Positions 24,199 to 32,945 of a stretch of DNA of 64,000 nucleotides are shown piece by piece. The stretch is from contig NZ_FTNO01000001.1 of NCBI RefSeq assembly GCF_900156425.1, positions 1,240,001 to 1,304,000 of the forward strand. The letters run 5' to 3'. The stretch comes from Haladaptatus litoreus. Its GTDB lineage: Archaea; Halobacteriota; Halobacteria; Halobacteriales; Haladaptataceae. The position numbers and the translations under genes were made by a program. The notes under the pieces were generated by a model. The model saw nothing but the letters and a program-made list of their open reading frames with translations. It was not told the origin of the DNA and ran no database searches. Position 1 is the stretch's first letter. Each line of letters starts with the position of its first letter.

Positions 24199-24396
24199 GC
24201 GAGGTCTTCGTGAGCGACGGAGGAGCGAGCGAACGGCTCGTCGTAGTTCGTCTCCGACGGTGGATGACTGAAACGACAAAAAAGGAGTGGAAGGAATCGG
24301 TTGGGCGGCGTGTGGGAAACGAGGTCGCGGAGCGACTCCGACTGCGAGCGGTGGAGCCGCGAGCGCGGTTGCGGTCATGTGTTGTCGTGATTTGCG
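24199..24396. repeat. Dispersed intergenic repeat, copy A-right (inverted arm)
   Basis: It carries GCGAGGTCTTCGTGAGCG, GCGAGCGAACGGCTCG, TGGATGACTGA and ends GTCGTGATTTGC, the same order as the copy at 46937-47183. Relative to copy A-left it faces inward, so this gap has two inverted half-elements. No coding sequence of haloarchaeal type is evident; the open frames here run through repeat bases. Confidence 0.5.
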
Positions 24397-24458
24397 AACA
24401 GCAGAAGAAAAGAACTCGAAACAGCGTTTACATGAGCCAATCCTGAAAATCCTCCCTT

Positions 24459-25001
24459 CTACTCCTCGTCAACGGGTTCGACCCGTTTCCCGGTCGCTTT
24501 GGGAATCACGCGCTGGTCTGCGTCCTCCCACTCTCGGTCGAGTTCCCGGCCTTCGAACAACCGGTCTAAAAAGACGGCCAATCCGGCAACCTCGGAGTGG
24601 GGCTGATTCGTCACGCCGACGTTCCAGTCCGCGGCCTCGTACACGTCGAAAGAGACTTTTTCAGCCCCGACGACGACGAGCAGGGGTTCGCCACTCCACG
24701 CTTCCCGAACCTCGCCTTCTACGTCCTGCACGCGCTCGCCGTACATCGTCAGGTGGACGACTGTTCCTTCCCAGTTTCGGATGAGCGCCTTCTGGCTCTC
24801 CGAGCATTCGACTTCGAACGGGCCGCCGAATCGCTCGGTGATGTCCGCAATGGTGTCGCGGGATTTCCCGGCGTTGTCCGGGAGGACGACGCGGTCTGCA
24901 CCCAACGCTCGGGCGGTGAGTCCGACGTGTGTGGTCATTCGCTCGTCGCGTCCAGGTCGGTGGCCGAGACGGACGACGGTAACCTCGGTTTCGGTTTGCA
25001 T
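24459..25001 (-). CDS. tRNA (cytidine(56)-2'-O)-methyltransferase (aTrm56)
   Basis: The 180-residue protein is a SPOUT-class methyltransferase that methylates the ribose of C56 in the tRNA T-loop. 'VTVVRLGHRPGRDERMTTHV' is the family start, with 'ALGADRVVLPDNAGKSRDTI' next; the SAM-binding knot contains 'PLLVVVGAEKVSFDVYEAAD' and 'GVTNQPHSEVAGLAVFLDRL'. These blocks are diagnostic for archaeal Trm56. Complete length. It is divergent from the epimerase gene over 200 bases. Confidence 0.92.
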   Translation of the reverse strand: MQTETEVTVVRLGHRPGRDERMTTHVGLTARALGADRVVLPDNAGKSRDTIADITERFGGPFEVECSESQKALIRNWEGTVVHLTMYGERVQDVEGEVREAWSGEPLLVVVGAEKVSFDVYEAADWNVGVTNQPHSEVAGLAVFLDRLFEGRELDREWEDADQRVIPKATGKRVEPVDEE

Positions 25002-25202
25002 ACTCGCTGATGACAGGCGAAGCGGTTAGGTGGTTTCGAAATTCGATTTCGGCTACTTTCCGGCAGGACGAACCGTGTCCGACGGCTGATTACCCTATCG
25101 GCGGTGACGACGGCGGTTGCTAACGACACACTGACTACGATTATTTTTGCAGACGCTTCGAAGACCGGAACACACTTGCGGATAACCAGCACAGATTGGT
25201 GC

Positions 25203-26135
25203 ATGCAACTCTCCGGTAAGCGAGTGCTCGTAACCGGCGGTGCCGGACTCGTCGGTTCCCAGATGGTCGAAGACCTCGTCGAAGACAACGATGTTGTCGT
25301 CGCGGACGACCTCTCCAACGGGATTCGTTCCTCCATACCAGACGATGCCGAGTTCGTACAGGCGGATTTGACGGACGAATCACAGGTCACAGATGTCATC
25401 ACGAGCGAGTTGGACGCCGTCTTCCACTTCGCCGCCGCGGACAAGTACGTCAATACGGACGACCCGCGCCCGCAGTTCGAGGAGAACGGCGAAATGACGT
25501 ACAACATCCTCGAACGGATGGACGAGGTCGGCGTGACGAATTTCGTCTTTACTTCCTCTTCGACCGTTTACGGCGAGGCCCCGCGCCCGACGCCGGAGGA
25601 TTACGCGCCACTCGAACCCATCAGCATCTACGGGTCGGCAAAGCTCTCCGAGGAAGCACTCCTCTCGACGTTCGCACACTCCTACGATTTCACGGTGTGG
25701 AACTTCCGCTTTGCAAACATCGTCGGCCCACGATTCGGCGCTGGCGTCGTTCCGGATTTCGTGGAGAAGTTGGACGAAAGCCCAGACCTGCTCACGATTC
25801 TCGGCAACGGACTGCAGGAGAAGTCGTACATGCACGTTACGGAGTGTACCGAGGCAATTCGCTACGTCGTGGAAAACGCGGACGACGAGATGAACACCTA
25901 CAACCTCGGCACGAAGACGACCACCTCGGTCAACGCGATTGCTGACATCGTGGCCGACGTAATGGGCCTCGACCCGGAATACGAGTACACAGGCGGCGAC
26001 CGAGGATGGACTGGCGACGTGCCGAAGATGCGCCTCTCCATCGAGAAACTGTCCGCACTCGGCTGGCAACCCGACCAGAGCAGTGACGAGGCGGTCAGAC
26101 GGGCGACAGAGCAGTTGGTCGAAAAGTTGGAATAA
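25203..26135 (+). CDS. NAD-dependent sugar-nucleotide epimerase/dehydratase
   Basis: The 310-residue protein is an extended short-chain dehydrogenase: NAD-binding 'VLVTGGAGLVGSQMVEDL', the active-site 'FTSSSTVYGEAPRPTPEDY' and catalytic YGSAK (Tyr and Lys). The order and length fit UDP-glucose 4-epimerase-like enzymes for surface-sugar and glycosylation pathways; the exact sugar is unknown. ATG 25203 (MQLSGKRVLVT) is chosen because the Rossmann strand begins there. It stands alone. Confidence 0.85.
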   Translation: MQLSGKRVLVTGGAGLVGSQMVEDLVEDNDVVVADDLSNGIRSSIPDDAEFVQADLTDESQVTDVITSELDAVFHFAAADKYVNTDDPRPQFEENGEMTYNILERMDEVGVTNFVFTSSSTVYGEAPRPTPEDYAPLEPISIYGSAKLSEEALLSTFAHSYDFTVWNFRFANIVGPRFGAGVVPDFVEKLDESPDLLTILGNGLQEKSYMHVTECTEAIRYVVENADDEMNTYNLGTKTTTSVNAIADIVADVMGLDPEYEYTGGDRGWTGDVPKMRLSIEKLSALGWQPDQSSDEAVRRATEQLVEKLE

Positions 26136-26158
26136 GCTTTCTGTCGATTTCGAACCAA

Positions 26159-26491
26159 TCAGACCGAAAAGTCGGTTCGCGCTTCTACGTCTTCTTCCAT
26201 GATTTCGAGCGTCGCGACGACGGTGTAGTAGCCCGGCGTCGGGTCGGCCCAGCCACCCGAATAGGTGCGTTCCGAATCTGGGTCGAACGTCTCCGACTGG
26301 AGCGCCTGCGTGAACATTCGCCCGTCGCTTGCGCGCCAAATTTCTTGGTCATCTTCGAGAACGGCGAAATCCGCCTTGAGGCCGCTTCGGAAGGTAACGT
26401 CTACTGGGTCGTCGCCGGGATTTCTAACCGTCAGTTCGAACTCGACGTTGCCGTCGCCGGGAGTCGCCGTCAGTTCGCTTTCGAGCGTCAT
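26159..26491 (-). CDS. BsuPI-domain protein
   Basis: The 110-residue product is a single beta-sandwich: MTLESELTATPGDGNVEFEL, NPGDDPVDVTFRSG and 'GWADPTPGYYTVVATL'. It matches BsuPI, named from an intracellular proteinase inhibitor of Bacillus, but the inhibitor role is not proven for archaeal members. Here it lies 149 bases upstream of, and on the same strand as, the tandem secreted subtilases, which makes a protease-related job plausible. No signal peptide is visible. Confidence 0.75.
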   Translation of the reverse strand: MTLESELTATPGDGNVEFELTVRNPGDDPVDVTFRSGLKADFAVLEDDQEIWRASDGRMFTQALQSETFDPDSERTYSGGWADPTPGYYTVVATLEIMEEDVEARTDFSV

Positions 26492-26639
26492 TGATTCATT
26501 CTTCGATGCGATGATTCGAAAAGCTTCTGGGGAATTTCGGCGAGTGAAGATGGTTCTCCGCTCGAAGTACACGTAAAAATAGAGTCCACGTAAAGATGGA
26601 TGACAGTGGACAGCACGAACGGGAACCGAGCGGTTCGGC

Positions 26640-27767
26640 TTAGTTATCCCACGTTGGCGAATCAACTGCGGCCGCCACGTCGAGGAGGCCAGAACCGGAC
26701 TCGTTGCTCGACAGGCCGATGTTCTCCGCCGTGCTCTTGAGTTGACTGCGAGCGCCCGAGTTCGAGTAGCCCGCGGCCATCAGGACGCCAGCGGCACCGG
26801 CGACGTGTGGGCACGCCATCGAGGTACCCGAAAGCGTGTTGTAGCCACCGCCGGGGTACGTCGAGTTGATGTTCGAACCAGGTGCGGCGATTTCGATTTC
26901 CGGGCCAGTCGAGGAGAACGAGGACAGGCCATCGCTGGAGTTGGTCGAACTAACTGCCATGACCGAGTCGTACACTGCCGGGTAACCGACACAGTACGAA
27001 CACGGGCCGGAGTTACCCGCCGCCGCGACGACGAAGACGCCGCTGTTGTTGGCGTAGTTACACGCGTCTTGGAGCGTGTAGGAACCGGACGAGCCACCGA
27101 GGCTCATGCTGGCCACGTCGAAGCCTTGGTTTGCGGTCCATTCGACACCGGCGGCGATGTCGGAGAACGAACCACTGCCGCTGTCGCTCAGGACTTTGCC
27201 GGCGTGGAGTGTCGCGTCGGGTGCGACACCTTTGATTCCTTGGCCGTCGTTTTCTGCCGCCGCGATACCGGCACAGTGGGTACCGTGACCGTTTCCGTCT
27301 TCCCACGTGCTGTAGCCGAATCCTTTCCCATAGCCGACGTTGTCGAGGTCAGGGTGGTTGCTGTCGATACCTGTGTCGAGAATGGCGATGTGAGCACCTG
27401 AGCCGGTATAGCCGTCTGCGTGTGCCTGTTCCGCGTCAACGCGGTCAACGCCCCACGGAACCGAGTCCGCGAGAGCGTGCATCTGGCCGTTCTCTTCGAC
27501 GTAACGTACGCTTGAGTTCTTCTGTAAAGCCGTCGCCGCTTTTTTCGGAACACGGATCGTCAGAGCATTGAAATCGAACTCGCGAACGACGTCATCTGCT
27601 GCGTTGCGGGCCATCGCTCGCCCGCTTGCGTCTTTGACGCCAACGTTGACTTCCACCAAATCATCCGGCTTCGCGTTTGCAAAACCAGTAACGGAAATCG
27701 CCGCCGCGGCTCCACCAGTTGCTTTGAGCACATTACGTCGTGAAACGCTACCTTTGTTACCTTGCAT
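26640..27767 (-). CDS. Halolysin-like subtilase S8 (copy 1)
   Basis: The 375-residue precursor has a Tat signal (SVSRRNVLKATGGA, residues 7-20) and an I9 propeptide ending about residue 95 (SVRYVEENGQMHALA). A subtilisin domain follows with Asp131 (AILDTGID), His161 (NGHGTHCAG), oxyanion Asn252 (AAAGNSGPC) and Ser316 (GTSMACPHVAG). It is secreted and should digest proteins in brine. A Cys pair (CSYC) recurs in the family copies. There is no long C-terminal domain as in classic halolysins. It is last of four same-strand subtilase genes. Confidence 0.93.
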   Translation of the reverse strand: MQGNKGSVSRRNVLKATGGAAAAISVTGFANAKPDDLVEVNVGVKDASGRAMARNAADDVVREFDFNALTIRVPKKAATALQKNSSVRYVEENGQMHALADSVPWGVDRVDAEQAHADGYTGSGAHIAILDTGIDSNHPDLDNVGYGKGFGYSTWEDGNGHGTHCAGIAAAENDGQGIKGVAPDATLHAGKVLSDSGSGSFSDIAAGVEWTANQGFDVASMSLGGSSGSYTLQDACNYANNSGVFVVAAAGNSGPCSYCVGYPAVYDSVMAVSSTNSSDGLSSFSSTGPEIEIAAPGSNINSTYPGGGYNTLSGTSMACPHVAGAAGVLMAAGYSNSGARSQLKSTAENIGLSSNESGSGLLDVAAAVDSPTWDN

Positions 27768-27884
27768 TGCATGCGAAACAATGTCTGGGCCTGTATTAAG
27801 TTTTTCTCTAATAAATATATTAATTAATATTTTTTTGTTTGAAAATAACAGTAGGGGGCCGAAATCGGCGGTTTGAACCGGCGG

Positions 27885-29012
27885 TTAGTTATCCGCCGAG
27901 TTCAGACCGAGCGCGGCCGCCACATCGACCAGACCGTATCCTTGTTCGTCGCTCGACAGACCAAGATCTTCCGCCGTGTCGTGGAGTCGCTGGCGCGCAT
28001 CCGTGTTCGAGTAGCCAGCAGCGGTAACCTGTGCTGCGGCACCAGCAACGTGCGCAGTCGCCATCGACGTGCCCGACAGCGTCTCGTAGGTGTTGTCGTA
28101 GTAGGTCGAATAGATGTTCGTACCGGGCCCTGCGAGTTCGATTTCCGGCCCTTGGCTGGAGAAACTCGCCCGACCGTCGTTCTCGTTCGTGGCACCGACC
28201 GCGATAACTTCCGGTTCTGCGGCGGGATAGCCCACACAACCCCCACTACACGGCCCGGAACCGCCGCCAGCACCGACGAGCAACGACCCTTGGCTGTATG
28301 CGTATTCGACCGCACTTTCGATGGTCGCGGATTTGCTTCCGCCGAGGCTCAGGTTGATAACGTCGTGTCCCTGATTCGCGGCCCATTCGATACCTGACGC
28401 GATGTCGGAGTACGTCCCGCTTCCGTATCTGTTCAGTGCTTTCACCGCGTGCAGGGTCGCATCGGGCGCGATGCTTCCGACGCCGGAGTAGTTGTTGACC
28501 GCCGCAATCGTCCCCGCGACGTGCGTTCCGTGGCCGTTCTCATCCGACCACGAACTGCCATGATACGTCTTCCCGTTTCCGAGATTCGCTTGTAGGTCGG
28601 GGTGGTCGGCGTCGATTCCCGTATCCACGACCGCCACATCCGCGCCCGCGCCGGTGTAGCCGTTCGCCTGCGCGACATCGGCGTCGATGCGGTCGACGCC
28701 CCACGGGAGGGTTTCGGCGAGAGCGTGCATCTGGCCGTTCTCCTCGACGTAGTTCACGTCCGGCGCGCTTTCGAGCGCGGTAATCGCCTGCTCGGGGACA
28801 CGAATCGTCATCGCGTTTATCGAATCGAACTCACGAATGACGTCGTTCGACGCCTCCACCGCAAATCTCCGTGCAGACGTGCTGTCGAATCCGACGTTCA
28901 CCTCTCGAACGTTCTCCCGTCCCGCGGCGACGCCACTGCCGCCCAGTGTGACAATGGATACACCGGTCGCTTTCAGTACGTTTCGTCGTGTGTGGCTTTC
29001 TTCCACCATCAA
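27885..29012 (-). CDS. Subtilase S8 homologue with Gly in place of the oxyanion Asn (copy 2)
   Basis: This 375-residue precursor has a Tat motif (TRRNVLKATG), I9 propeptide, and the triad Asp (AVVDTGID), His (NGHGTHVAG) and Ser (GTSMATAHVAG). In the oxyanion segment the residues are VGAGGGSGPC, where copies 1, 3 and 4 have AAAGNSGxC. Replacing Asn by Gly in subtilisin is known to cut turnover strongly. Also Ala replaces Pro after the catalytic Ser (MATAH against MATPH). It may be a low-activity or regulatory paralogue. Start ATG 29012 or 29009 (MMVEESH). Confidence 0.9.
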   Translation of the reverse strand: MMVEESHTRRNVLKATGVSIVTLGGSGVAAGRENVREVNVGFDSTSARRFAVEASNDVIREFDSINAMTIRVPEQAITALESAPDVNYVEENGQMHALAETLPWGVDRIDADVAQANGYTGAGADVAVVDTGIDADHPDLQANLGNGKTYHGSSWSDENGHGTHVAGTIAAVNNYSGVGSIAPDATLHAVKALNRYGSGTYSDIASGIEWAANQGHDVINLSLGGSKSATIESAVEYAYSQGSLLVGAGGGSGPCSGGCVGYPAAEPEVIAVGATNENDGRASFSSQGPEIELAGPGTNIYSTYYDNTYETLSGTSMATAHVAGAAAQVTAAGYSNTDARQRLHDTAEDLGLSSDEQGYGLVDVAAALGLNSADN

Positions 29013-29163
29013 TTAATACAGAGACTATCTCCCGGTATAATTCCTTCTATAATATATTAAATTAATTATGGTCAATTTTTGCTGTATTATAAATTAAGTC
29101 GCTAGCATCACGCTACTGACTTCCGAAGTGGTGTAAAATGAATGACTCGAGAGCGACTGTCGA

Positions 29164-30354
29164 TTAGTTGTCGCTGGAATCGTAGCCGAGCGCGGCGGCC
29201 ACGTCGAGGAGGCCTTGTCCCTGCTCGTTCTCTGGCAGGCCGATGTCTTTGGCCGTGCTCAGGATTTGGCTCTCCGCGTCGCGGGCCGAGTAGCCCTGCG
29301 ACATCAGGAGGCCAACGGCACCCGCGACGTGCGGCGTCGCCATCGAGGTTCCCGAGAACGTGTCGTAGCCGCCCGGAACCGTCGAGTAGACGTCCGTACC
29401 AGGTGCGATGATGTCGACTTCTGGCCCTTGGCTGGAGAACGACGACTGACCGTCGCTGTCGTTCGAGGACGCGACTGCGATAGTCTCTGGGTAGGCGGCA
29501 GGGTAACCGACACAGTCGGTACACTGACCGGAGTTACCGGCGGCGGCGATAATCGAGACGCCGTTGTCGTAGGCGTACTGGACTGCATCGCGGAGCGCCG
29601 AGGAACTGGACGAGCCACCGAGGCTCATGCTGGCGACGTCCCAGCCTTGGTCGGCGACGTACTCGACACCGGCGGCGATGTCGGAGAACGAACCGCTACC
29701 AGCACAGTCCAGCACTTTGACCGCGTGAAGCGTTGCGTTCGGTGCGACACCGACGACACCTTCCGTGTTGTCGTCACCTGCCGCGGTACCGGCACAGTGG
29801 GTACCGTGGTCGTTGTCGTCCGACCACGAAACGTTACAGGAGTTGCTGTTTCCAGAGAACATACAGCTTCCCGTGAAGCCGCCACTGCCACAGGAGACGA
29901 AGGCCTCGCCGGAGCCGAGGTGGTCTTGCAGGTCTGGGTGGTCGTCGTCGATTCCCGTGTCGACGATAGCGATGTCGGCACCTGCGCCGAGGTCACCGTT
30001 CGCGTGAGCGACCTCCGCATCGACGCGGTCGATACCCCACGGTTCGGTTTCCGCGAGGGCTTCCATCGTACCGTTCGCTTCGACGTAGCGAATGTTCGGG
30101 TTCTTTTCGAGTGCGGTTGCCGCCTTCTTCGGCACTCGGATGGTCATCGCTTTAATCGAGTTGAACTCCCGGACGACTTCGTCCGCACTACTTCGGGTCA
30201 TCGCCCGACCGCGCTCGCTGTTGAAACCGACGTTGACTTCCACCTTGTCAGTCGGAGCCGCAGACGCGAGGCCGGTTGCACCGGCCGCCGCCAGTGAACC
30301 GCCAGTGAGTTTGAGTACATTCCGCCGCGAAACGCCATTGGCTTTCCTTGGCAT
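29164..30354 (-). CDS. Halolysin-like subtilase S8 (copy 3)
   Basis: A 396-residue precursor with Tat signal (GVSRRNVLKLTGG), I9 propeptide ending near ANGTMEALAE, and a complete catalytic set: IVDTGIDDDHPD, NDHGTHCAGTAAG, AAAGNSGQC and GTSMATPHVAG. Compared with the other copies it has an extra Cys-rich loop of about 20 residues (CGSGGFTGSCMFSG) after the first strand, adding possible disulphides. Secreted endopeptidase. Upstream of copy 2 by 150 bases; AT-rich promoter gaps separate the copies, suggesting separate control. Confidence 0.93.
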   Translation of the reverse strand: MPRKANGVSRRNVLKLTGGSLAAAGATGLASAAPTDKVEVNVGFNSERGRAMTRSSADEVVREFNSIKAMTIRVPKKAATALEKNPNIRYVEANGTMEALAETEPWGIDRVDAEVAHANGDLGAGADIAIVDTGIDDDHPDLQDHLGSGEAFVSCGSGGFTGSCMFSGNSNSCNVSWSDDNDHGTHCAGTAAGDDNTEGVVGVAPNATLHAVKVLDCAGSGSFSDIAAGVEYVADQGWDVASMSLGGSSSSSALRDAVQYAYDNGVSIIAAAGNSGQCTDCVGYPAAYPETIAVASSNDSDGQSSFSSQGPEVDIIAPGTDVYSTVPGGYDTFSGTSMATPHVAGAVGLLMSQGYSARDAESQILSTAKDIGLPENEQGQGLLDVAAALGYDSSDN

Positions 30355-30495
30355 ACGATTTGTGAGAACATACCATGGAATAAAAACCCTTTGATTTTAA
30401 TATAAGACAATATAATTACAACTATTTTTAAATATATTTCTATAGAATTAATTTGTGAAATAATATGAGCAGGTTGTGGCCGCTGACCGATACGC

Positions 30496-31656
30496 TTAGT
30501 TGTCGCTGGAGTCGTAGCCGAGCGCGGCGGCCACGTCGAGAAGGCCTGCACCGGACTCGTTGTCCGCCAGACCGATGTTTTCTGCTGTGTTCGTGAGTGT
30601 ATCACGCGCTTGCGTGTTGGAGGCACCGTTTGCCATCAGCTGGCCTGCGGCACCTGCGACGTGCGGCGTTGCCATCGACGTTCCGGAGAAACTGGCGTAG
30701 TCTCCACCGGGGATGGTCGAGTAGACGTCCGAACCGGGTGCGGCGATTTCGACTTCCGGACCGGTCGAGGAGAAGGACGAGAGACCGTCGCTGGAGTTGG
30801 TCGAACTGACTGCCATCACTTCTGGGTAGGCAGCAGGGTAACCGACACAGTCCGAACATGGACCGGAGTTACCTGCCGCGGCCACGACGAAGACACCGTT
30901 GTTCACGGCGTATTGGCAGGCATCGCGAAGTGCGGCGGAACCGGAGGACGCGCCGAGACTCATGCTGGCGACGTCCCAGCCCTGGTCTGCGACGTATTCG
31001 ACACCAGCGGCGATGTCGGAGAACGAACCGCTGCCGCGCTTGTTGAGAACCTTCACCGCGTGGAGTGTCGCTTCAGTGGAGACACCGATGACACCTTGAC
31101 TGTTGTCGACAGCGTCGGCGATACCGGCACAGTGCGTACCGTGGTCGTTGTCGTCGTCCCAGTCGTTCGGGCAACTTTTTGGGCCGCCTTTACACTTGGT
31201 GAACGCTCGTCCTGCACCGATGTTTGCCTGCAGGTCTGGGTGGTCGGAGTCGATACCTGTGTCGAGAATCGCGATATCTGCGCCCGCACCCGTGTCACCA
31301 TTCGCGTGGGCAACATCCGCATCAACGCGGTCGATGCCCCACGGTTCGGTTTCCGCGAGAGCGTGCATCTGACCGTTTTCTTCGACGTAGCGCACGTTCG
31401 GGTTCTTCCCGAGTGCGGTTGCCGCCTGCTTTGGCACTCGAATCGTCATCGCTTTGATGGAGTTGAACTCCCGAACGACTTCGTTCGCACTGCTTCGGGC
31501 CATTGCCCGTCCGCGTTCGCTCTTGAAACCGACGTTTACTTCGACTTGGTCGGTCGGCTTCGCCGCAGCAAGACCGGTCGTTCCGGCCATTGCCAGTGAA
31601 CCGCCAGTGAGTTTGAGTACATTTCGCCGCGAAACGCCATTGGCTTTCCTTGCCAT
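30496..31656 (-). CDS. Halolysin-like subtilase S8 (copy 4)
   Basis: The 386-residue precursor shares its first 35 residues almost exactly with copy 3 (ANGVSRRNVLKLTGGSLA). The triad lies in ILDTGIDSDHPD, NDHGTHCAGIADA and GTSMATPHVAGAAG, with Asn in AAAGNSGPC. A short Cys-containing loop (CKGGPKSCPND) sits where copy 3 has its larger loop. Closest relative within the set is copy 3, implying recent duplication. Secreted serine endopeptidase with own AT-rich promoter region. Confidence 0.93.
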   Translation of the reverse strand: MARKANGVSRRNVLKLTGGSLAMAGTTGLAAAKPTDQVEVNVGFKSERGRAMARSSANEVVREFNSIKAMTIRVPKQAATALGKNPNVRYVEENGQMHALAETEPWGIDRVDADVAHANGDTGAGADIAILDTGIDSDHPDLQANIGAGRAFTKCKGGPKSCPNDWDDDNDHGTHCAGIADAVDNSQGVIGVSTEATLHAVKVLNKRGSGSFSDIAAGVEYVADQGWDVASMSLGASSGSAALRDACQYAVNNGVFVVAAAGNSGPCSDCVGYPAAYPEVMAVSSTNSSDGLSSFSSTGPEVEIAAPGSDVYSTIPGGDYASFSGTSMATPHVAGAAGQLMANGASNTQARDTLTNTAENIGLADNESGAGLLDVAAALGYDSSDN

Positions 31657-31773
31657 GCAATTTGGTACAACTTAGCATATGCTTAAATAATTTTCTACAG
31701 AAGGTTATAAAAATATTAAACAAAGATGCCACTAAGAAAGCGACAAGCAATCGAAGTTGGCTTTTAACGCGGT

Positions 31774-32001
31774 TTAACCGCCTGTTTGTCCGTTTTCTTC
31801 GACGTATCTGATTTCGGGGTGGTTTTCCAGTTCAGTCCACGCCGACCGCGGAATTCGGACCGTCACGACATCGAGAGAACTGAACTCACGAACAACTTCC
31901 ACGGAGGTCTCTACCGCCGATTTTCGACCTTCATCGCCGTCGAATCCGACGTTCACCGCTACGGTGTCGTCCCCGGAATCCCCTGTGTCACTCTCCGGCA
32001 C
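31774..32001 (-). CDS. Free-standing I9 inhibitor/propeptide-like protein
   Basis: The 75-residue product begins at a GTG (31999-32001); a stop lies just upstream. It is a lone I9 domain: AVNVGFDGDEGRKSAVETSV, 'VVREFSSLDVVTVRIPRSAW' and RYVEENGQTGG, matching the propeptides of the four subtilases next door. There is no Tat signal and no protease remnant downstream. I9 domains can act alone as tight subtilase inhibitors or chaperones in fungi; here it may protect the cell or be a leftover of a fifth copy. Confidence 0.6.
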   Translation of the reverse strand: MPESDTGDSGDDTVAVNVGFDGDEGRKSAVETSVEVVREFSSLDVVTVRIPRSAWTELENHPEIRYVEENGQTGG

Positions 32002-32163
32002 GCTATGTTGCTACAACACATGGGTTATTAAAGCATTGTCCTTAATTTCAAATATTCCAATACTACTCAATTTTAACCACGATTATTAACAAATCAACCG
32101 TCCAACAAAATTCCACCTCCGGCAAACGACACGGCTTTTATCGTTTAGAACGGACGATCAATC

Positions 32164-32922
32164 GTGCAAATCGTCGGGTACGACACCGGTGCATCCGGAG
32201 ATGGCGCGCCTGCCTTGTTAGTGAGTGACGAGGATTCACTATCGCGCGAAGAACTATCAGTTGGCTCCGAACTCGAATACACCCTCGGTCGACGACACTG
32301 CGCCGGGACGTTCGACGGGTCGGTACACGTCCCGTGTACCCGACCCGGCGCACCATACTGCGATGCTCACACCTCGACGTGGATTTGCGCCCGCTGTACC
32401 GGGACCTGTCTCAAAGACGAGATGGACTGCTACGAACCCCACGCCATCTATCTCGCGGCGTTCGCCCCCACGACGTTCAAAGTCGGCGTTACGCGCGAAT
32501 GGCGACTCGAAACCCGACTCAAAGAACAGGGCGCAGACCGCGCCGTCCACCTTCAGACTGTGAAAGACGGACGAATCGCCCGCCAGCTCGAAGCCGAAAT
32601 CGCAGAGGAGTTCACCGACCGCGTGCGGGTTCCGACAAAGATTCGTGACCTCAACCGAACCGTCGATGAATCCACGTGGAACGACGCGCTTTCCGCGTTC
32701 GACCCAATCGCCAGTTTCGACTTCGATTACGGCTTCGAACTCGACTCTGCTCCGGTTCACGAAACGCTCGCCAGCGGCACCGTCGTCGGGACACAGGGCC
32801 GCGTTCTCGTCCTCGAACGCGGCGGAACTGCCTACGCCACCGACATGCGCGATTTGGTCGGCTACGAACTCGAAGCGGGTACCACGGAACGAAGCCTGCA
32901 AGCCAGCCTCGGCACTTTTTAG
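32164..32922 (+). CDS. DUF2797 protein
   Basis: The 252-residue product begins at a GTG (MQIVGYDTGASGDGAPALLV). It contains a Cys/His-rich N-terminal half with RRHCAGTF, CTRPGAPYCDAH and CARCTGTC-type metal-binding pairs, and a helical second half with 'AFAPTTFKVGVTREWRLETR', a GIY-YIG-like block. DUF2797 proteins are widespread in haloarchaea and of unknown role. The stop lies 24 bases before the helicase start on the same strand, so the two are likely co-transcribed. Confidence 0.82.
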   Translation: MQIVGYDTGASGDGAPALLVSDEDSLSREELSVGSELEYTLGRRHCAGTFDGSVHVPCTRPGAPYCDAHTSTWICARCTGTCLKDEMDCYEPHAIYLAAFAPTTFKVGVTREWRLETRLKEQGADRAVHLQTVKDGRIARQLEAEIAEEFTDRVRVPTKIRDLNRTVDESTWNDALSAFDPIASFDFDYGFELDSAPVHETLASGTVVGTQGRVLVLERGGTAYATDMRDLVGYELEAGTTERSLQASLGTF

Positions 32923-32945
32923 GCCACAGCATCCCCAGTTTCGAT

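Noticed and set aside
23852-24396. A CRISPR array
   Set aside because: Repeat blocks are imperfect, inverted and not regularly spaced.
24210-24784. Plus-strand frames in the spacer before Trm56
   Set aside because: They overlap the repeat arm and the antisense of Trm56, with Arg-rich low-acid content unlike halophile proteins.
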